Of a DNA stretch of 64,000 bases, positions 54,845-64,000 are shown in pieces. The stretch covers positions 2,325,001 through 2,389,000 of the forward strand of contig NZ_UGOD01000001.1 of assembly GCF_900461525.1 (NCBI RefSeq), written 5' to 3'. The notes below the pieces were generated by a model that did no database searches, had not been told where the DNA came from, and worked only from the letters and a program-made list of their open reading frames with translations. Position numbers and translations under genes: made by a program. Source of the DNA: Legionella busanensis (GTDB taxonomy: Bacteria; Pseudomonadota; Gammaproteobacteria; Legionellales; Legionellaceae). How positions within the stretch are numbered: the first letter of the stretch is position 1; each line of letters begins with the position of its first letter.

Positions 54845-56299
54845 CTACTTAGTCATGACTGGCGGTTCAGCACTGTCCATGGTCCATACGGCTTGGAGCG
54901 CAACTAAATCAGCTTTCCCTTTAGCTCTTGCGTTAATACTATAAGTACTGCCAGCACCAGCAGGATCAGTTCTATTGATAGGCACGCTACCAATACCAAA
55001 TAGATGAGTATACCCGAAATCTACCCCTAAATTTTGATTATATTGGTAATGAGTACCAGCTGATAGTGCCCAGCGATCAGAATCAGCTATACGTATATCA
55101 CGAAACTCATCAACCGTTGGCGTTTGATCATAGCCACCACCTACACGAACTAACCATTGATCATTAACACGATAATTAGCACCAATAGCTGCACGCCAAG
55201 TATTACGGTAGTCCGTAACTGATTCAGAAAATAGTCTAGCCTGCCCTCTTCCAGCTGCAAAGCCAGCCACTTTATATAGTTGGATAGAACGTAATGTATG
55301 CCAATTTGTATAGACAACAGAGCCTAATAATGCCAATCTTTCATTAAGATCATGGTAACCACTTAATGTAACAATATCTGGCAGCTGAACGCTATTACTT
55401 GAAAGATCATTACTCCAAAATACAGGATCGCCAAACGTTGAAGCAGCAAGAATAGCAGATGTAGGCGATACATTAACTAAGCCTGATCTTGCCAAGGGAC
55501 CTGTTAAACGACTCCAGCCATGAAACTTATGATTAACTTGCGACTGATAATTGATACCAATTCTAGAATGGTTGTCATTAAACAAGGCTAGGGCACCAGC
55601 ATGAAAACCAACACCAAACGAATCACCTTTATTATATGAGTAAGAGTCAAGTATTGTGGGGCTTAAACCTGGTACAGGTAATTGACCAAAAGCAGGCGAA
55701 CCAAGTACTCGATTTAATTTTACTCGCGCATACTGCAAATCAATGCCAAGACCTAGAGATAAATAATCAGTTACACGGCCGCCAATTTCAGGAGCAAGAT
55801 TAGTTGTAATTACTTCACTATAAGTTGCTTGATAACGAACTGGGCTCGTTCTACTCCAATTAGTTGCTAAACCAAAAGGCGCATTAACGGTTAAACCAGC
55901 GGTAGCATTTGGACCTAAAGGGTAAGCTAAATGAAAGAATGGTACAAAACCATCATCTGCACCATCTAAATCATTAAACGATTGAGTATAAGTTCGTAAA
56001 GCAGGAATAGGAACAGTCGAAGTAAAAAATGTACTTGTTCCGGTAATTTTAGAGGAAGGAAAAATTCCTACGCCTCCAGTTACTACTTGTGGATTATGTA
56101 TTAAAGCTAAACCAGCGGGGTTATACCAGCCAGTTGAGGCGTCAGCTACTTCAGCAGCAACACCAGCGGCAAAGTTTCCAGTAGCTACAGCACTTGATTC
56201 CGTATATAGGGAAAAACTTCCAGCATAAGTATTACTTACTAAAATAGTAGCAATTGTAGTACTCAGGATTGTTCTCATAGGTTTTTGTATGCTCGACAC
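54845..56299 (-). CDS. fadL: FadL-family outer-membrane long-chain fatty acid transporter
   Basis: The 484 residues start at GTG 56299, which has AAGGAG exactly 6 nt upstream. A signal peptide (TILSTTIATILVSNTYA) is followed by the FadL hatch region: GSFSLYTESSAVATGNFAAG and the NPA motif in STGWYNPAGLALI. A 14-stranded barrel follows, with repeated aromatic-girdle strands (RIGINYQSQVNHKFHGW, WRAAIGANYRVNDQWLVRVGGGYD). The substrate could be fatty acids or other hydrophobic compounds. It is monocistronic. Confidence 0.9.
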   Translation of the reverse strand: MSSIQKPMRTILSTTIATILVSNTYAGSFSLYTESSAVATGNFAAGVAAEVADASTGWYNPAGLALIHNPQVVTGGVGIFPSSKITGTSTFFTSTVPIPALRTYTQSFNDLDGADDGFVPFFHLAYPLGPNATAGLTVNAPFGLATNWSRTSPVRYQATYSEVITTNLAPEIGGRVTDYLSLGLGIDLQYARVKLNRVLGSPAFGQLPVPGLSPTILDSYSYNKGDSFGVGFHAGALALFNDNHSRIGINYQSQVNHKFHGWSRLTGPLARSGLVNVSPTSAILAASTFGDPVFWSNDLSSNSVQLPDIVTLSGYHDLNERLALLGSVVYTNWHTLRSIQLYKVAGFAAGRGQARLFSESVTDYRNTWRAAIGANYRVNDQWLVRVGGGYDQTPTVDEFRDIRIADSDRWALSAGTHYQYNQNLGVDFGYTHLFGIGSVPINRTDPAGAGSTYSINARAKGKADLVALQAVWTMDSAEPPVMTK

Positions 56300-56673
56300 A
56301 CCTAACTCCTTACATTATAAAATGCATCCTAAATCTGCAGAGCAGAACATAATAAATGAATTAAAGTTATTTTCAAATGATTATCATAAAAAAATTATAA
56401 TTAAATCAGCGTATTATGCATATAAAATTCAATATGCATATCTAGGAATCATAATGGTTTTTTATTACAAACAGGACTTACAAAAAATACCAAGGTTAAG
56501 ACAAAAAAGAGGTTTAATGAGGAAGTTTAGATAGATAGACTAAATAACCGAATTAAACCTGTTTTTTTAAAGAAGAGATTAGTGTTTTTCGTAAGCTCTA
56601 ACAAATTTAACTCGCTAACTTGTCAGATAAAGGACTCCATGATAATGTGGTTTTTCTTTGTGCGGACAATTTT
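56300..56673. other. Divergent AT-rich region between fadL and the lysC-lysA fusion
   Basis: The promoters of both genes must lie here. A short frame (56289-56534) crosses the fadL start and has no ribosome-binding site or recognisable product, so I treat it as noise. No palindrome or known riboswitch (lysine-type) is visible upstream of the fusion gene. Confidence 0.45.
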
Positions 56674-59235
56674 ATGCAACAAGTAGTGACAAAATTTGGC
56701 GGTACCAGTGTCTCCTCTTTACAAACCTGGGAAAATATTGCACAAATTACAAAGCAGCATATTAAAAGTGGTGTTCAACCTATTATTGTCTGCTCAGCTA
56801 TGGCTCAAATTTCAAATAAACTTGAGAAAGCAACAGAAGCCGCCTTATTTGATCAACATAAAGCCATTGAAGATGACATTATTGAAAGTTATCTCTCCCT
56901 TGCTCAAACACTCAATGTTTCACCCGATTTAATTAAAATTGAGATTGCTCAACTTAATCAATGGTTAACAGGTATTGCACTACTTAAAGAAGCACCTGCT
57001 AAAACGCGAGCTCAGATTTTAAGTTTAGGTGAATTAATGATGACCCGACTTGGTCATGCTTTTTTACAAAAAAAAGAAATTTCTTGCCTATGGTTTGATG
57101 TCCGTGAAGCTTTAGTTTCAGTACCTGTCGCTGGTAATGATACTATTAATTTTCTAACGGCACGTTGTCATTGTGATCCAAACCCTGAACTTAAAAAAAG
57201 GTTACTTAATTCAGGCACACAAGCCATTATTACTCAAGGTTTTTTTGCTGCTAATCCGCAAGGTGATACTGTTTTACTTGGCCGTGGGGGTTCGGACACA
57301 TCAGCAGGTTTACTCGCTGCCATTGTCGGTGCGAAAAGTTGTGAAATTTGGACTGATGTACCTGGAATTTATACAGCCAATCCTCATCAATTTCCACATG
57401 CACGTCTTCTTAAACAACTCAACTATGATGAAGCTCAAGAAATTGCTTCTATGGGTGCTAAAGTTCTCCACCCTAATTGCTTACCGCCCGTACGCCAAGC
57501 TAATATCCCTTTGATTGTAAAATACACAAATATGCCTGAACATTCAGGCACACGGGTTACTCAAGATAGTGATGAGCTAGCGCCACCCATTAAGTCAATT
57601 CAAATAAAACATAGTATTGTTCTAATTTCTATTGATACTTTAAATATGTGGCATCAAGTCGGCTTTTTAGCTGATGTTTTTGCAGCATTTAAACACCATG
57701 GTTTTTCGGTTGATTTATTGTCTTCATCCGAATTTAATGTAACCCTATCTTTAGATACCAATGCAAAGCTTCATGAAAGACATAATCTTGAAGCATTAAT
57801 AGAAGACTTAAATCAATTTGGTAAAGCAAAAATTATTGAGCCTTGTAGCGCCATTAGTTTAGTTGGTCATCATATTCGTACAATTCTCCCCAAACTAGGC
57901 CCTACCCTAGAAGTTTTTGAAGCTAAACAAATATATTTAATGTCATTGGCTTCGAATGACTTAAATTTAACTTTTGTTGTTGATGAATCACATGCAGAAA
58001 AACTCTGCCAAAAACTACATAATTTACTTATTGAAAGTAACCCACAAAGTTTTTATTACTCAAAAAGCTGGCATGAGGAGTTTGGCAATCCTGGACAACG
58101 TAATATCCCTTGGTGGGAAAATAAACGTGATAAGTTGCTTGATTTAGCATATAGTCATTCACCTTGTTATGTATATGATCGAGAAACGCTTACAACACGC
58201 GCAGATGAATTATTAAAATTGCAAGCAATTGATCAACTTTTCTACTCTGTTAAAGCCAATGCTAACAGCGATATTTTAAAAACCTTTTATAAAAAAGGAC
58301 TAGGATTTGAGTGCGTCTCCATCAATGAATTACAATTCATACTAAAATTGTTTCCGGATATTGATCCAAAACGTATCTTTTTTACTCCTAACTTTGCACC
58401 TAAAAACGAATATGAATTTGCTTTATCTCTAAATTGCTATCTAACTATAGATAGCTTATACCCTTTAGAAAACTGGCCAGAATTATTTAAAAATAAATCA
58501 ATTTTCTTACGTGTTGATCCAGGAAGTGGCGCAGGTCATCATAAATTTGTTTGCACAGCTGGAAATGAATCAAAGTTTGGCATACCACAAAGTGATTTAG
58601 AGATAGCTCATAAACTTATTGCTGAACATCGAATTTCTGTGGTCGGCCTACATGCTCATTCTGGTAGCGGTATCTTAACCACAGAGCTATGGCAAAATAC
58701 GGCACAAATGTTAACGTTGCTATTGTCCTTATTTCCTGATGTTAAAATTGTGAATCTAGGTGGCGGCTTAGGTGTCGTTGAAAAGCCAGGCCAACAACCT
58801 TTAGATCTCGCTGCATTAGATGCTGCTTTGCTCGCTGTAAAAACTCGTTTTGCACACTTATCCTTTTGGTTAGAACCAGGACGCTACTTTGTCTCCGACA
58901 GTGGCGTTATTCTAGCTAAAGTTACTCAATGCAAAGAAAAGGGTAAAGTACGATTTATTGGTATTGAAACAGGCATGAACTCATTAATACGTCCTGCTTT
59001 ATACGGCGCTTATCACGAAATTGTTAATTTGACTCGCTTAACAGATGAAAAGACAGATTTTTCGCATGTGGTTGGCCCAATTTGTGAATCTTCAGATACA
59101 CTAGGATATGATCGTCTTTTTCCTCGAACTTTTGAAAACGATATTATTTTAATTGCTAATACAGGTGCCTATGGCCATTGTATGAGTTCTAATTATAATT
59201 TAAGACCTCCTGCACAAGAATTAGTAGTAGATTAA
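56674..59235 (+). CDS. Bifunctional aspartate kinase / diaminopimelate decarboxylase
   Basis: One polypeptide of 853 residues joins the first and last steps of lysine synthesis. The N-terminal half (to about 450) is an aspartokinase with VVTKFGGTSVSS, LLGRGGSDTSAGLLAAI and WTDVPGIYTANP, followed by ACT-like segments. The C-terminal half is a PLP fold III decarboxylase. It shows the PLP lysine in FYSVKANANSD, HAHSGSGI, NLGGGLGV, the GxESS-type GPICESSDTLGYD and TGAYGHCMSSNYN. ATG 56674 gives the natural kinase start; a TTG at 56620 is in frame without a ribosome-binding site. Such fusions are known in Legionella and Xanthomonadaceae. It ends 2 bp before the AddA-like gene. Confidence 0.95.
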   Translation: MQQVVTKFGGTSVSSLQTWENIAQITKQHIKSGVQPIIVCSAMAQISNKLEKATEAALFDQHKAIEDDIIESYLSLAQTLNVSPDLIKIEIAQLNQWLTGIALLKEAPAKTRAQILSLGELMMTRLGHAFLQKKEISCLWFDVREALVSVPVAGNDTINFLTARCHCDPNPELKKRLLNSGTQAIITQGFFAANPQGDTVLLGRGGSDTSAGLLAAIVGAKSCEIWTDVPGIYTANPHQFPHARLLKQLNYDEAQEIASMGAKVLHPNCLPPVRQANIPLIVKYTNMPEHSGTRVTQDSDELAPPIKSIQIKHSIVLISIDTLNMWHQVGFLADVFAAFKHHGFSVDLLSSSEFNVTLSLDTNAKLHERHNLEALIEDLNQFGKAKIIEPCSAISLVGHHIRTILPKLGPTLEVFEAKQIYLMSLASNDLNLTFVVDESHAEKLCQKLHNLLIESNPQSFYYSKSWHEEFGNPGQRNIPWWENKRDKLLDLAYSHSPCYVYDRETLTTRADELLKLQAIDQLFYSVKANANSDILKTFYKKGLGFECVSINELQFILKLFPDIDPKRIFFTPNFAPKNEYEFALSLNCYLTIDSLYPLENWPELFKNKSIFLRVDPGSGAGHHKFVCTAGNESKFGIPQSDLEIAHKLIAEHRISVVGLHAHSGSGILTTELWQNTAQMLTLLLSLFPDVKIVNLGGGLGVVEKPGQQPLDLAALDAALLAVKTRFAHLSFWLEPGRYFVSDSGVILAKVTQCKEKGKVRFIGIETGMNSLIRPALYGAYHEIVNLTRLTDEKTDFSHVVGPICESSDTLGYDRLFPRTFENDIILIANTGAYGHCMSSNYNLRPPAQELVVD

Positions 59236-59237
59236 CT

Positions 59238-62200
59238 ATGCTTAAGGATAGTAAGCAACGTGAACAAGCAACCGATCCAAAATGTTCTTTTATTGTTCAA
59301 GCACCAGCTGGCTCAGGTAAAACAGAGTTATTAACCCAACGTTATTTAAGGTTACTAAGTACAGTAACTTCACCTGAGCAAATTGTTGCCTTAACTTTTA
59401 CACGCAAAGCAGCCAGTGAAATGCGTGAGCGAATTATAACCGCCTTACAACGCGCAGAACATGGTGTTGAAGCCAATACGCTTCATCAGCAATTAACTCA
59501 GCGCTATGCTAAAGACGCTTTAAATCATAGTTTAAAATACAATTGGCAGCTCCTTAAACAGCCAGGTTGCTTAAAAATTATGACTATTGATGCATTGTGT
59601 CAAACCATTAGTCAGGCCATTTTTTTAAATGATGAGCAAATTCCTTACGCTAAAGTAAGTGAAGATTCGCACGATCTTTATCAACAAGCAATACGCGATT
59701 GGTTAACTGATGTACTTAACAAAGACTTTTTACATAATCCCTTAAAAATATTACTTCATCATCTTGATAATCGCCAAGATCGATTAGTTCTTTTACTAAG
59801 TGACCTACTTAAAACGCGGGAGCAATGGTTGCCTGCTGTTTATGCAGCACACGAGCAGACAAAGAAAAATTTTGAACAAGCTCTTTACTTGATTGAGCAA
59901 CATGAATTACAGCGCTTTCTTAGTAGTTTTCCCTCAATACTATGTGAAGAGCTACGTAAATTATGTTCGCAATTTGCCATGCTTGATTTAGAAATAAATC
60001 AATCAAGACAACCACTAAGAGAGTGGACAACAGTTAATCAATTTAATCGCCAAGTAGCAAACTGCTTAGCTTCTTTACTACTAACTAAAGATAATAAGCT
60101 ACGGAAAAGCTTTGATCACCATGTGGGTTTAAAACGAGATAGTTGTAACAAAGAAACTTATGAGGATTTAAAAACTAGAAGTAAAAATATTTTATATAAT
60201 TTAAGCAACATTCCACAATTTTTAAAATTATTAATCCGTTTAAAAAATCTTCCAGCTCCCTATTATAATGATGAGCAATGGGAAATTTTACAAGCACTAC
60301 TTGCACTTTTACCTTTGTTAGCTGCCCACCTACATGTCACTTTTTGTAGCAAAAATCAAGTAGACTTTACTGCTATTTCACAACAAGCTTTACTTGCACT
60401 TGGTGATGATTTATATCCTACAGACTTAGCTCTTTACCTTGATCATACGGTTCATCATATTCTTGTTGATGAATTTCAAGATACATCTTTGCAGCAGTTT
60501 CAACTGCTTAAAAAACTTGTTCAAGGCTGGAGCCCAGAAGATGGTAAAACATTATTTATTGTTGGTGATCCTATGCAGTCAATTTATCGTTTTAGACAAG
60601 CTGAAGTAGGATTATTTATTAAAGCGCGTGAAGAAGGATTAGGTGGTGTTAAGTTAATACCACTTGAGCTTAGTGCGAATTTCCGATCTACTTCAGTGAT
60701 TGTTGATTGGGTTAATGATCACTTTAGCTCTATTTTTCCTCTTCATGATGACATTGAAACCGGCGCTATTTCGTTTCACGCCTCTAGTGCTGTAATAAAT
60801 TCATCCACAGAAAGCTGGATAAAGGCGCAACAATTTAACGATAAACAACAAGAAGCAGAAGCAGTTGTTCAATTAGTTGAACAAGAATTAATTAATTATC
60901 CAAAAGATACCATGGCTATATTGGTGCGCTCACGTACCCATTTAGCGGAAATAGTTCCTTTGCTGCGACGAAAAAAAATTCCTTTTCAAGGCGTAGAAGT
61001 TGAAAAGTTATCAAGTTTGGCACATTTAGTTGATATTTGGTCATTGACTAAAGCGTTACTGATGCCTGCTAATCGGCTAGCTTGGTTAGCTGCTCTAAGA
61101 AGTCCCTGGTGTGGCATTTCTTTAAAGGACTTATATCAAATCGCTAATTTTAATAAGCATCGTTCAATTTATTATACACTGGCTCACTTAGATAAATTAA
61201 CACAATTAAGCAAAGAAGGTTTAATTCGCGCCCGTTATTTTTATACTGTTATGCAACAGGCTTTAAATACTCGTCAGCAAAAACCGTTAATAGAATCCTT
61301 AATTGAAATTATCAAACAGTTGCATGGTGATTTACTATTAAGTGATTCACAACAATTAGACATTGAACAATTTTTTAATTTGCTCAATAGATTTACGAAA
61401 GATGGGCAAATTAATGATATAAAACAATTTGAAATAGAGTTCAAACGACTCTACTCTCAAAATACGTCGTCTTCACGACTACATATTATGACTATTCATA
61501 AATCCAAAGGCCTGGAGTTTGATACTATTATTCTACCGAGCTTGGGCAGTAAATCGCAGCAACAGGATAGACCGCTAATTCGCTGGTTAAAATTACCTAG
61601 ACAAGTTGGTGATGACTTACTCCTTATGTCTCCTATTCGGGCAGCTCAGCAAGAGCAATGTCTCTTATATAATTATTTATCAGATATTGACGCCGAAAAG
61701 GATAGCTATGAACAGCAGCGCCTTTTATATGTTGCTGTAACACGTACTAAAAAAAGGCTTTATCTTTTTGATAATCACCAAAAATTAACGCCTAATACTT
61801 TACGTGAATTCTTAAGTAAACAATCATTTACCTCCATAGATTACCCTCCTTCCATATCCAACCTACAAGTGATATTACCTATATTAAAGCGCCTACCTTT
61901 AGAGCACTACATACAAGCTAAAGAAATACCACCTCTAGCGCGATCACATATATCAATTGAACAAGATATATTGACCAGCCAAACGAATGAAGCTATTTAT
62001 GAGTTACTCTATTGGATTTTTAACAATCATCCAAAAGATATTACTGAATTACCTTGGATTATGCTTCAGAAGCGATTGCAAATGATGGGCTTTACTCACA
62101 GTGAGCAAACTAAAACCATTCTTACTATTCAATCCCAAATTGCAGCAATGCTAACAAGTGAGCTTGGTCAATGGCTTTGTAAATTGCATACAGATGAACG

Positions 62201-62486
62201 TAATCAATATGAATTACTAATTAATGAAGATGGCTACATTAAAACGAGATTAATTGATAGAACGTTTTATGATCAGGGTGCCTATTGGTTAATTAATTTT
62301 AAAACAACCCCTGCTACCCAAGAACAGCAACGATTAGATCAAGAAGAATTAAATAAAAATATAGAACCTTTAAAAGAGATCATTAAGGTGCCAATGCAGT
62401 TAGGGATTTATTATCTTCCAACCCAATTTTGGCTATCTTGGAAAGTCGAAAATAAAGCACAGATTAATACTTGTACATTGCTCTGA
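59238..62486 (+). CDS. UvrD-family helicase, AddA-like, with degenerate nuclease domain
   Basis: All superfamily 1 motifs are visible in the 1082 residues: Walker A VQAPAGSGKTELL, Ia ALTFTRKAASEM, II HILVDEFQDTS, III VGDPMQSIYRFRQAE, V IMTIHKSKGLEFD and VI LYVAVTRTKKRLYLF. This is the AddA/RecB class rather than UvrD proper. A RecB-type nuclease remnant is at the C-terminus: RLIDRTFYDQ, WLINFKTT and VPMQLGIYYLP. The Asp-x-Lys of the active site reads Asn-Phe-Lys. No AddB gene neighbours it. It is translationally adjacent to the lysC-lysA fusion (2 bp). A double-strand break repair role is inferred from the family. Confidence 0.88.
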   Translation: MLKDSKQREQATDPKCSFIVQAPAGSGKTELLTQRYLRLLSTVTSPEQIVALTFTRKAASEMRERIITALQRAEHGVEANTLHQQLTQRYAKDALNHSLKYNWQLLKQPGCLKIMTIDALCQTISQAIFLNDEQIPYAKVSEDSHDLYQQAIRDWLTDVLNKDFLHNPLKILLHHLDNRQDRLVLLLSDLLKTREQWLPAVYAAHEQTKKNFEQALYLIEQHELQRFLSSFPSILCEELRKLCSQFAMLDLEINQSRQPLREWTTVNQFNRQVANCLASLLLTKDNKLRKSFDHHVGLKRDSCNKETYEDLKTRSKNILYNLSNIPQFLKLLIRLKNLPAPYYNDEQWEILQALLALLPLLAAHLHVTFCSKNQVDFTAISQQALLALGDDLYPTDLALYLDHTVHHILVDEFQDTSLQQFQLLKKLVQGWSPEDGKTLFIVGDPMQSIYRFRQAEVGLFIKAREEGLGGVKLIPLELSANFRSTSVIVDWVNDHFSSIFPLHDDIETGAISFHASSAVINSSTESWIKAQQFNDKQQEAEAVVQLVEQELINYPKDTMAILVRSRTHLAEIVPLLRRKKIPFQGVEVEKLSSLAHLVDIWSLTKALLMPANRLAWLAALRSPWCGISLKDLYQIANFNKHRSIYYTLAHLDKLTQLSKEGLIRARYFYTVMQQALNTRQQKPLIESLIEIIKQLHGDLLLSDSQQLDIEQFFNLLNRFTKDGQINDIKQFEIEFKRLYSQNTSSSRLHIMTIHKSKGLEFDTIILPSLGSKSQQQDRPLIRWLKLPRQVGDDLLLMSPIRAAQQEQCLLYNYLSDIDAEKDSYEQQRLLYVAVTRTKKRLYLFDNHQKLTPNTLREFLSKQSFTSIDYPPSISNLQVILPILKRLPLEHYIQAKEIPPLARSHISIEQDILTSQTNEAIYELLYWIFNNHPKDITELPWIMLQKRLQMMGFTHSEQTKTILTIQSQIAAMLTSELGQWLCKLHTDERNQYELLINEDGYIKTRLIDRTFYDQGAYWLINFKTTPATQEQQRLDQEELNKNIEPLKEIIKVPMQLGIYYLPTQFWLSWKVENKAQINTCTLL

Positions 62487-62674
62487 TCCTATTAATACAA
62501 AAAACTTGTATCTCAATCTCTCATTATTTTGCGTTTAACTAGGCATGACTATTCATAAAACCTTACATACCGCAACTTAGTCGCGATATCTAGAACAAAA
62601 TCGGCCACCTTTGAAAGGTATAGAAATTAATGCCAGAAAATCGCTGATTGCTTTTAGTTAATTTCACCATCTCC

Positions 62675-62710
62675 TGGATGCCCCGAACAAGTTAGACACG
62701 TAGGCGATAG
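62675..62710. repeat. Decayed copy of the GC-rich palindrome at 12304
   Basis: TGGATGCC.CCGAACAAG...ACACGTAGG lines up with TGGATCCCGCGGACAAG...GGGACGTAGG near 12304 over about 31 bp, with one gap and several substitutions that break the stem. It lies in the gap after the AddA-like gene. Confidence 0.45.
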
Positions 62711-62745
62711 AAGTCAGTAGATATCAGAATATAACTTAGTTTATA

Positions 62746-63996
62746 TTAAATACTTAACATTGAAGCTTTGGAAAAGCCAGACTCTTCCTGATGTTTTAAC
62801 TCTCTTGCATCAAAAACTTCTATCCCCTGCTGCTTACATTTTTGCAGCTGCTTAATAAAATCATTATTGTTAGGATATAACTCATATAATCTTTGCTCTG
62901 AAATTTTATCTATTCTGTTATATTCTAAATCTTCCTCAAATTCTTTTCGATCATAATAAAGCTTTCGCATTTTTATATCTGCGACTTGATCTTGATAATA
63001 TTTTTTCTTAAAAGTAGATTCGTTTAAAATTTTTATATAGCCCTTAATTTTTTCGATACATTGAGTAATCTGCTGTAATAAATTTTTAACCTGTAAATCC
63101 GGTAGCGCTGTAGTAGTAAGCTTAGCTTGATGTTCATCACGCCATAAATTAAAGTGATTTATAAAACTATCAATAGCTTCTTCTTTTTCTTGTATAACGC
63201 CATTGTCGCACAACTGATTTAAAGGATGCTTCATTTGCAAGAACTCACGCTGTAATTTATAGAGGCATGGTTCTTTACTCGCTTTGCTACTTCCTAAGTC
63301 ATCAATTAAGTCAAAAAGAGTCGATTTGTAAGTTTCAGCTTTGTGAATTAAATAAAAGTAATAATTATCTAACGCTTGATCATTTTTTAAGTCATCAAAT
63401 ACCTGACTGACTAATTGTTCTTGTTCAAAATTAAGTTTATCAATAATAATTAGGGCACTTTGCGTTAGTTTTGGTTGATAAGGTTTAGCGCGTGCTTGAG
63501 ATATTAACTCTTTTGCTAGCTTAATGTGTAATTCTTTATTTTCTAAGGCTTTTAACAAGTTTTCTATTTTTTCTTGAAAATCATCTTTTTTTAAAAAGCT
63601 CTCTACCTGAACTAAGTAACTATTAAGAAGTTTGCTATTGTTAATTAGATTATCTTCATCTTGACTTACACTAACAGGTGGTAAATTTTCTTTTATATTT
63701 TTAAATGAATTCTGCTTATTTAACTGCTTAAGATAGGCTAATTCCTCAATAGAATAACTAAAATTATTTTCCTTTAAAAAAGCGGATGAGAAATAACTTA
63801 AATTGTGTTTATAGTATTCACAATAGCTGTAATTTCGTTTATCCGACTTAGACTGATTAACCAACGCCCTTAACTCTAAAATCTCCTTTCTAAAGCTAGG
63901 AACAAAAGGTAAAAAACTAAAAAAGTTCTGAACCCTAAGTCTGAACATGCTTGGTAATTGTTTATCTAAAAACGCTCTCAAAGATATAAATTGCAT
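62746..63996 (-). CDS. Unknown coiled protein; possible Dot/Icm effector (5' end may lie outside window)
   Basis: The first visible ATG is 63996, four bases from the edge. No in-frame stop precedes it, so the true start may be outside. The 416 visible residues are helical and highly charged, with Lys/Glu/Gln-rich coiled segments (for example KIENLLKALENKELHIKLAKE-like stretches at about 145-170 and YQDQVADIKMRKLYYDRKEF near 330). No signal peptide or membrane span is present beyond a mildly hydrophobic N-terminus (FFSFLPFVPSF). The C-terminus (ELKHQEESGFSKASMLSI) combines a short Glu-rich block with small and hydrophobic end residues, as in Dot/Icm substrates. No family is recognised. Confidence 0.7.
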   Translation of the reverse strand: MQFISLRAFLDKQLPSMFRLRVQNFFSFLPFVPSFRKEILELRALVNQSKSDKRNYSYCEYYKHNLSYFSSAFLKENNFSYSIEELAYLKQLNKQNSFKNIKENLPPVSVSQDEDNLINNSKLLNSYLVQVESFLKKDDFQEKIENLLKALENKELHIKLAKELISQARAKPYQPKLTQSALIIIDKLNFEQEQLVSQVFDDLKNDQALDNYYFYLIHKAETYKSTLFDLIDDLGSSKASKEPCLYKLQREFLQMKHPLNQLCDNGVIQEKEEAIDSFINHFNLWRDEHQAKLTTTALPDLQVKNLLQQITQCIEKIKGYIKILNESTFKKKYYQDQVADIKMRKLYYDRKEFEEDLEYNRIDKISEQRLYELYPNNNDFIKQLQKCKQQGIEVFDARELKHQEESGFSKASMLSI

Positions 63997-64000
63997 AATT

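Noticed and set aside
56289-56534. 81-residue plus-strand frame upstream of the lysC-lysA fusion
   Set aside because: It overlaps the well-supported GTG start of fadL, lacks a Shine-Dalgarno and has no family-like sequence.

Overview
The window looks like a chromosomal segment of a low-GC gammaproteobacterium, most probably a Legionella species or close relative. The reasons are the gene content: an EnhA-like L,D-transpeptidase, a LetA/GacA-type regulator beside uvrC, phenylalanine hydroxylase, an eight-repeat Sel1 protein matching LpnE in size, a fused aspartokinase/diaminopimelate decarboxylase, and several large charged proteins of unknown family with polar, Glu-rich C-termini of the kind seen in Dot/Icm effectors. 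Species cannot be fixed from the sequence alone. Most of the window is ordinary core genome; there is no integrase, IS transposase or CRISPR array.

Layout. 1-8.0 kb: EnhA-like gene (cut by the left edge), uvrC and letA, phhA, bioC divergent from comF, then an M50 membrane protease with a small partner gene. 8.3-12.2 kb: hemA-prfA-prmC translationally coupled operon and dksA. 12.2-12.55 kb: a gap filled with REP-like palindromes. 12.5-24.6 kb: waaA/djlA, secreted proteins (a beta-barrel, a Cys-rich protein, an LpnE-like Sel1 protein), a flavin reductase, a glycosyltransferase, a GFA protein, a 640-residue effector candidate with kinase-like spacing of residues, a Cys-rich miniprotein and an alpha/beta hydrolase. 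24.6-30.6 kb: tRNA-Gly(CCC), a secreted clan-CD (caspase/legumain-like) protein, an M28 peptidase, and a reduced flagellar cluster (short fliM, fliN, fleN, fliA) that lacks export and motor genes. 30.8-38.7 kb: a DprE1/DprE2-like redox pair, two ferritin-like proteins in an operon, a secreted GH13 amylase, a HAD-like protein without the catalytic Asp, and a proline iminopeptidase. 39-53.6 kb: mscL, alaS, recX, recA, cinA-type amidase, a small lipoprotein, mutS, then tamA-tamB-hemB. 53.8-64 kb: an unknown protein, a probable frameshifted small gene, a FadL porin, the lysC-lysA fusion coupled to an AddA-like helicase, and a second effector-like coiled protein at the right edge.

How it fits together. 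Core functions are DNA repair (uvrC, recA/recX, mutS, AddA-like), haem synthesis (hemA, hemB), translation (prfA/prmC, alaS, tRNA-Gly), envelope biogenesis (waaA, tamAB, M50 protease, mscL, FadL) and the stringent/transmission regulators (dksA, letA, fliA) that govern the biphasic life cycle in Legionella. The accessory content sits between these blocks and consists of secreted or translocated proteins and repeat palindromes. Three copies of a nested 61-62 bp palindrome (12363, 26594, 32826) with compensating inner-stem changes, a REPIN-like pair (36541) and related hairpins mark the intergenic gaps.
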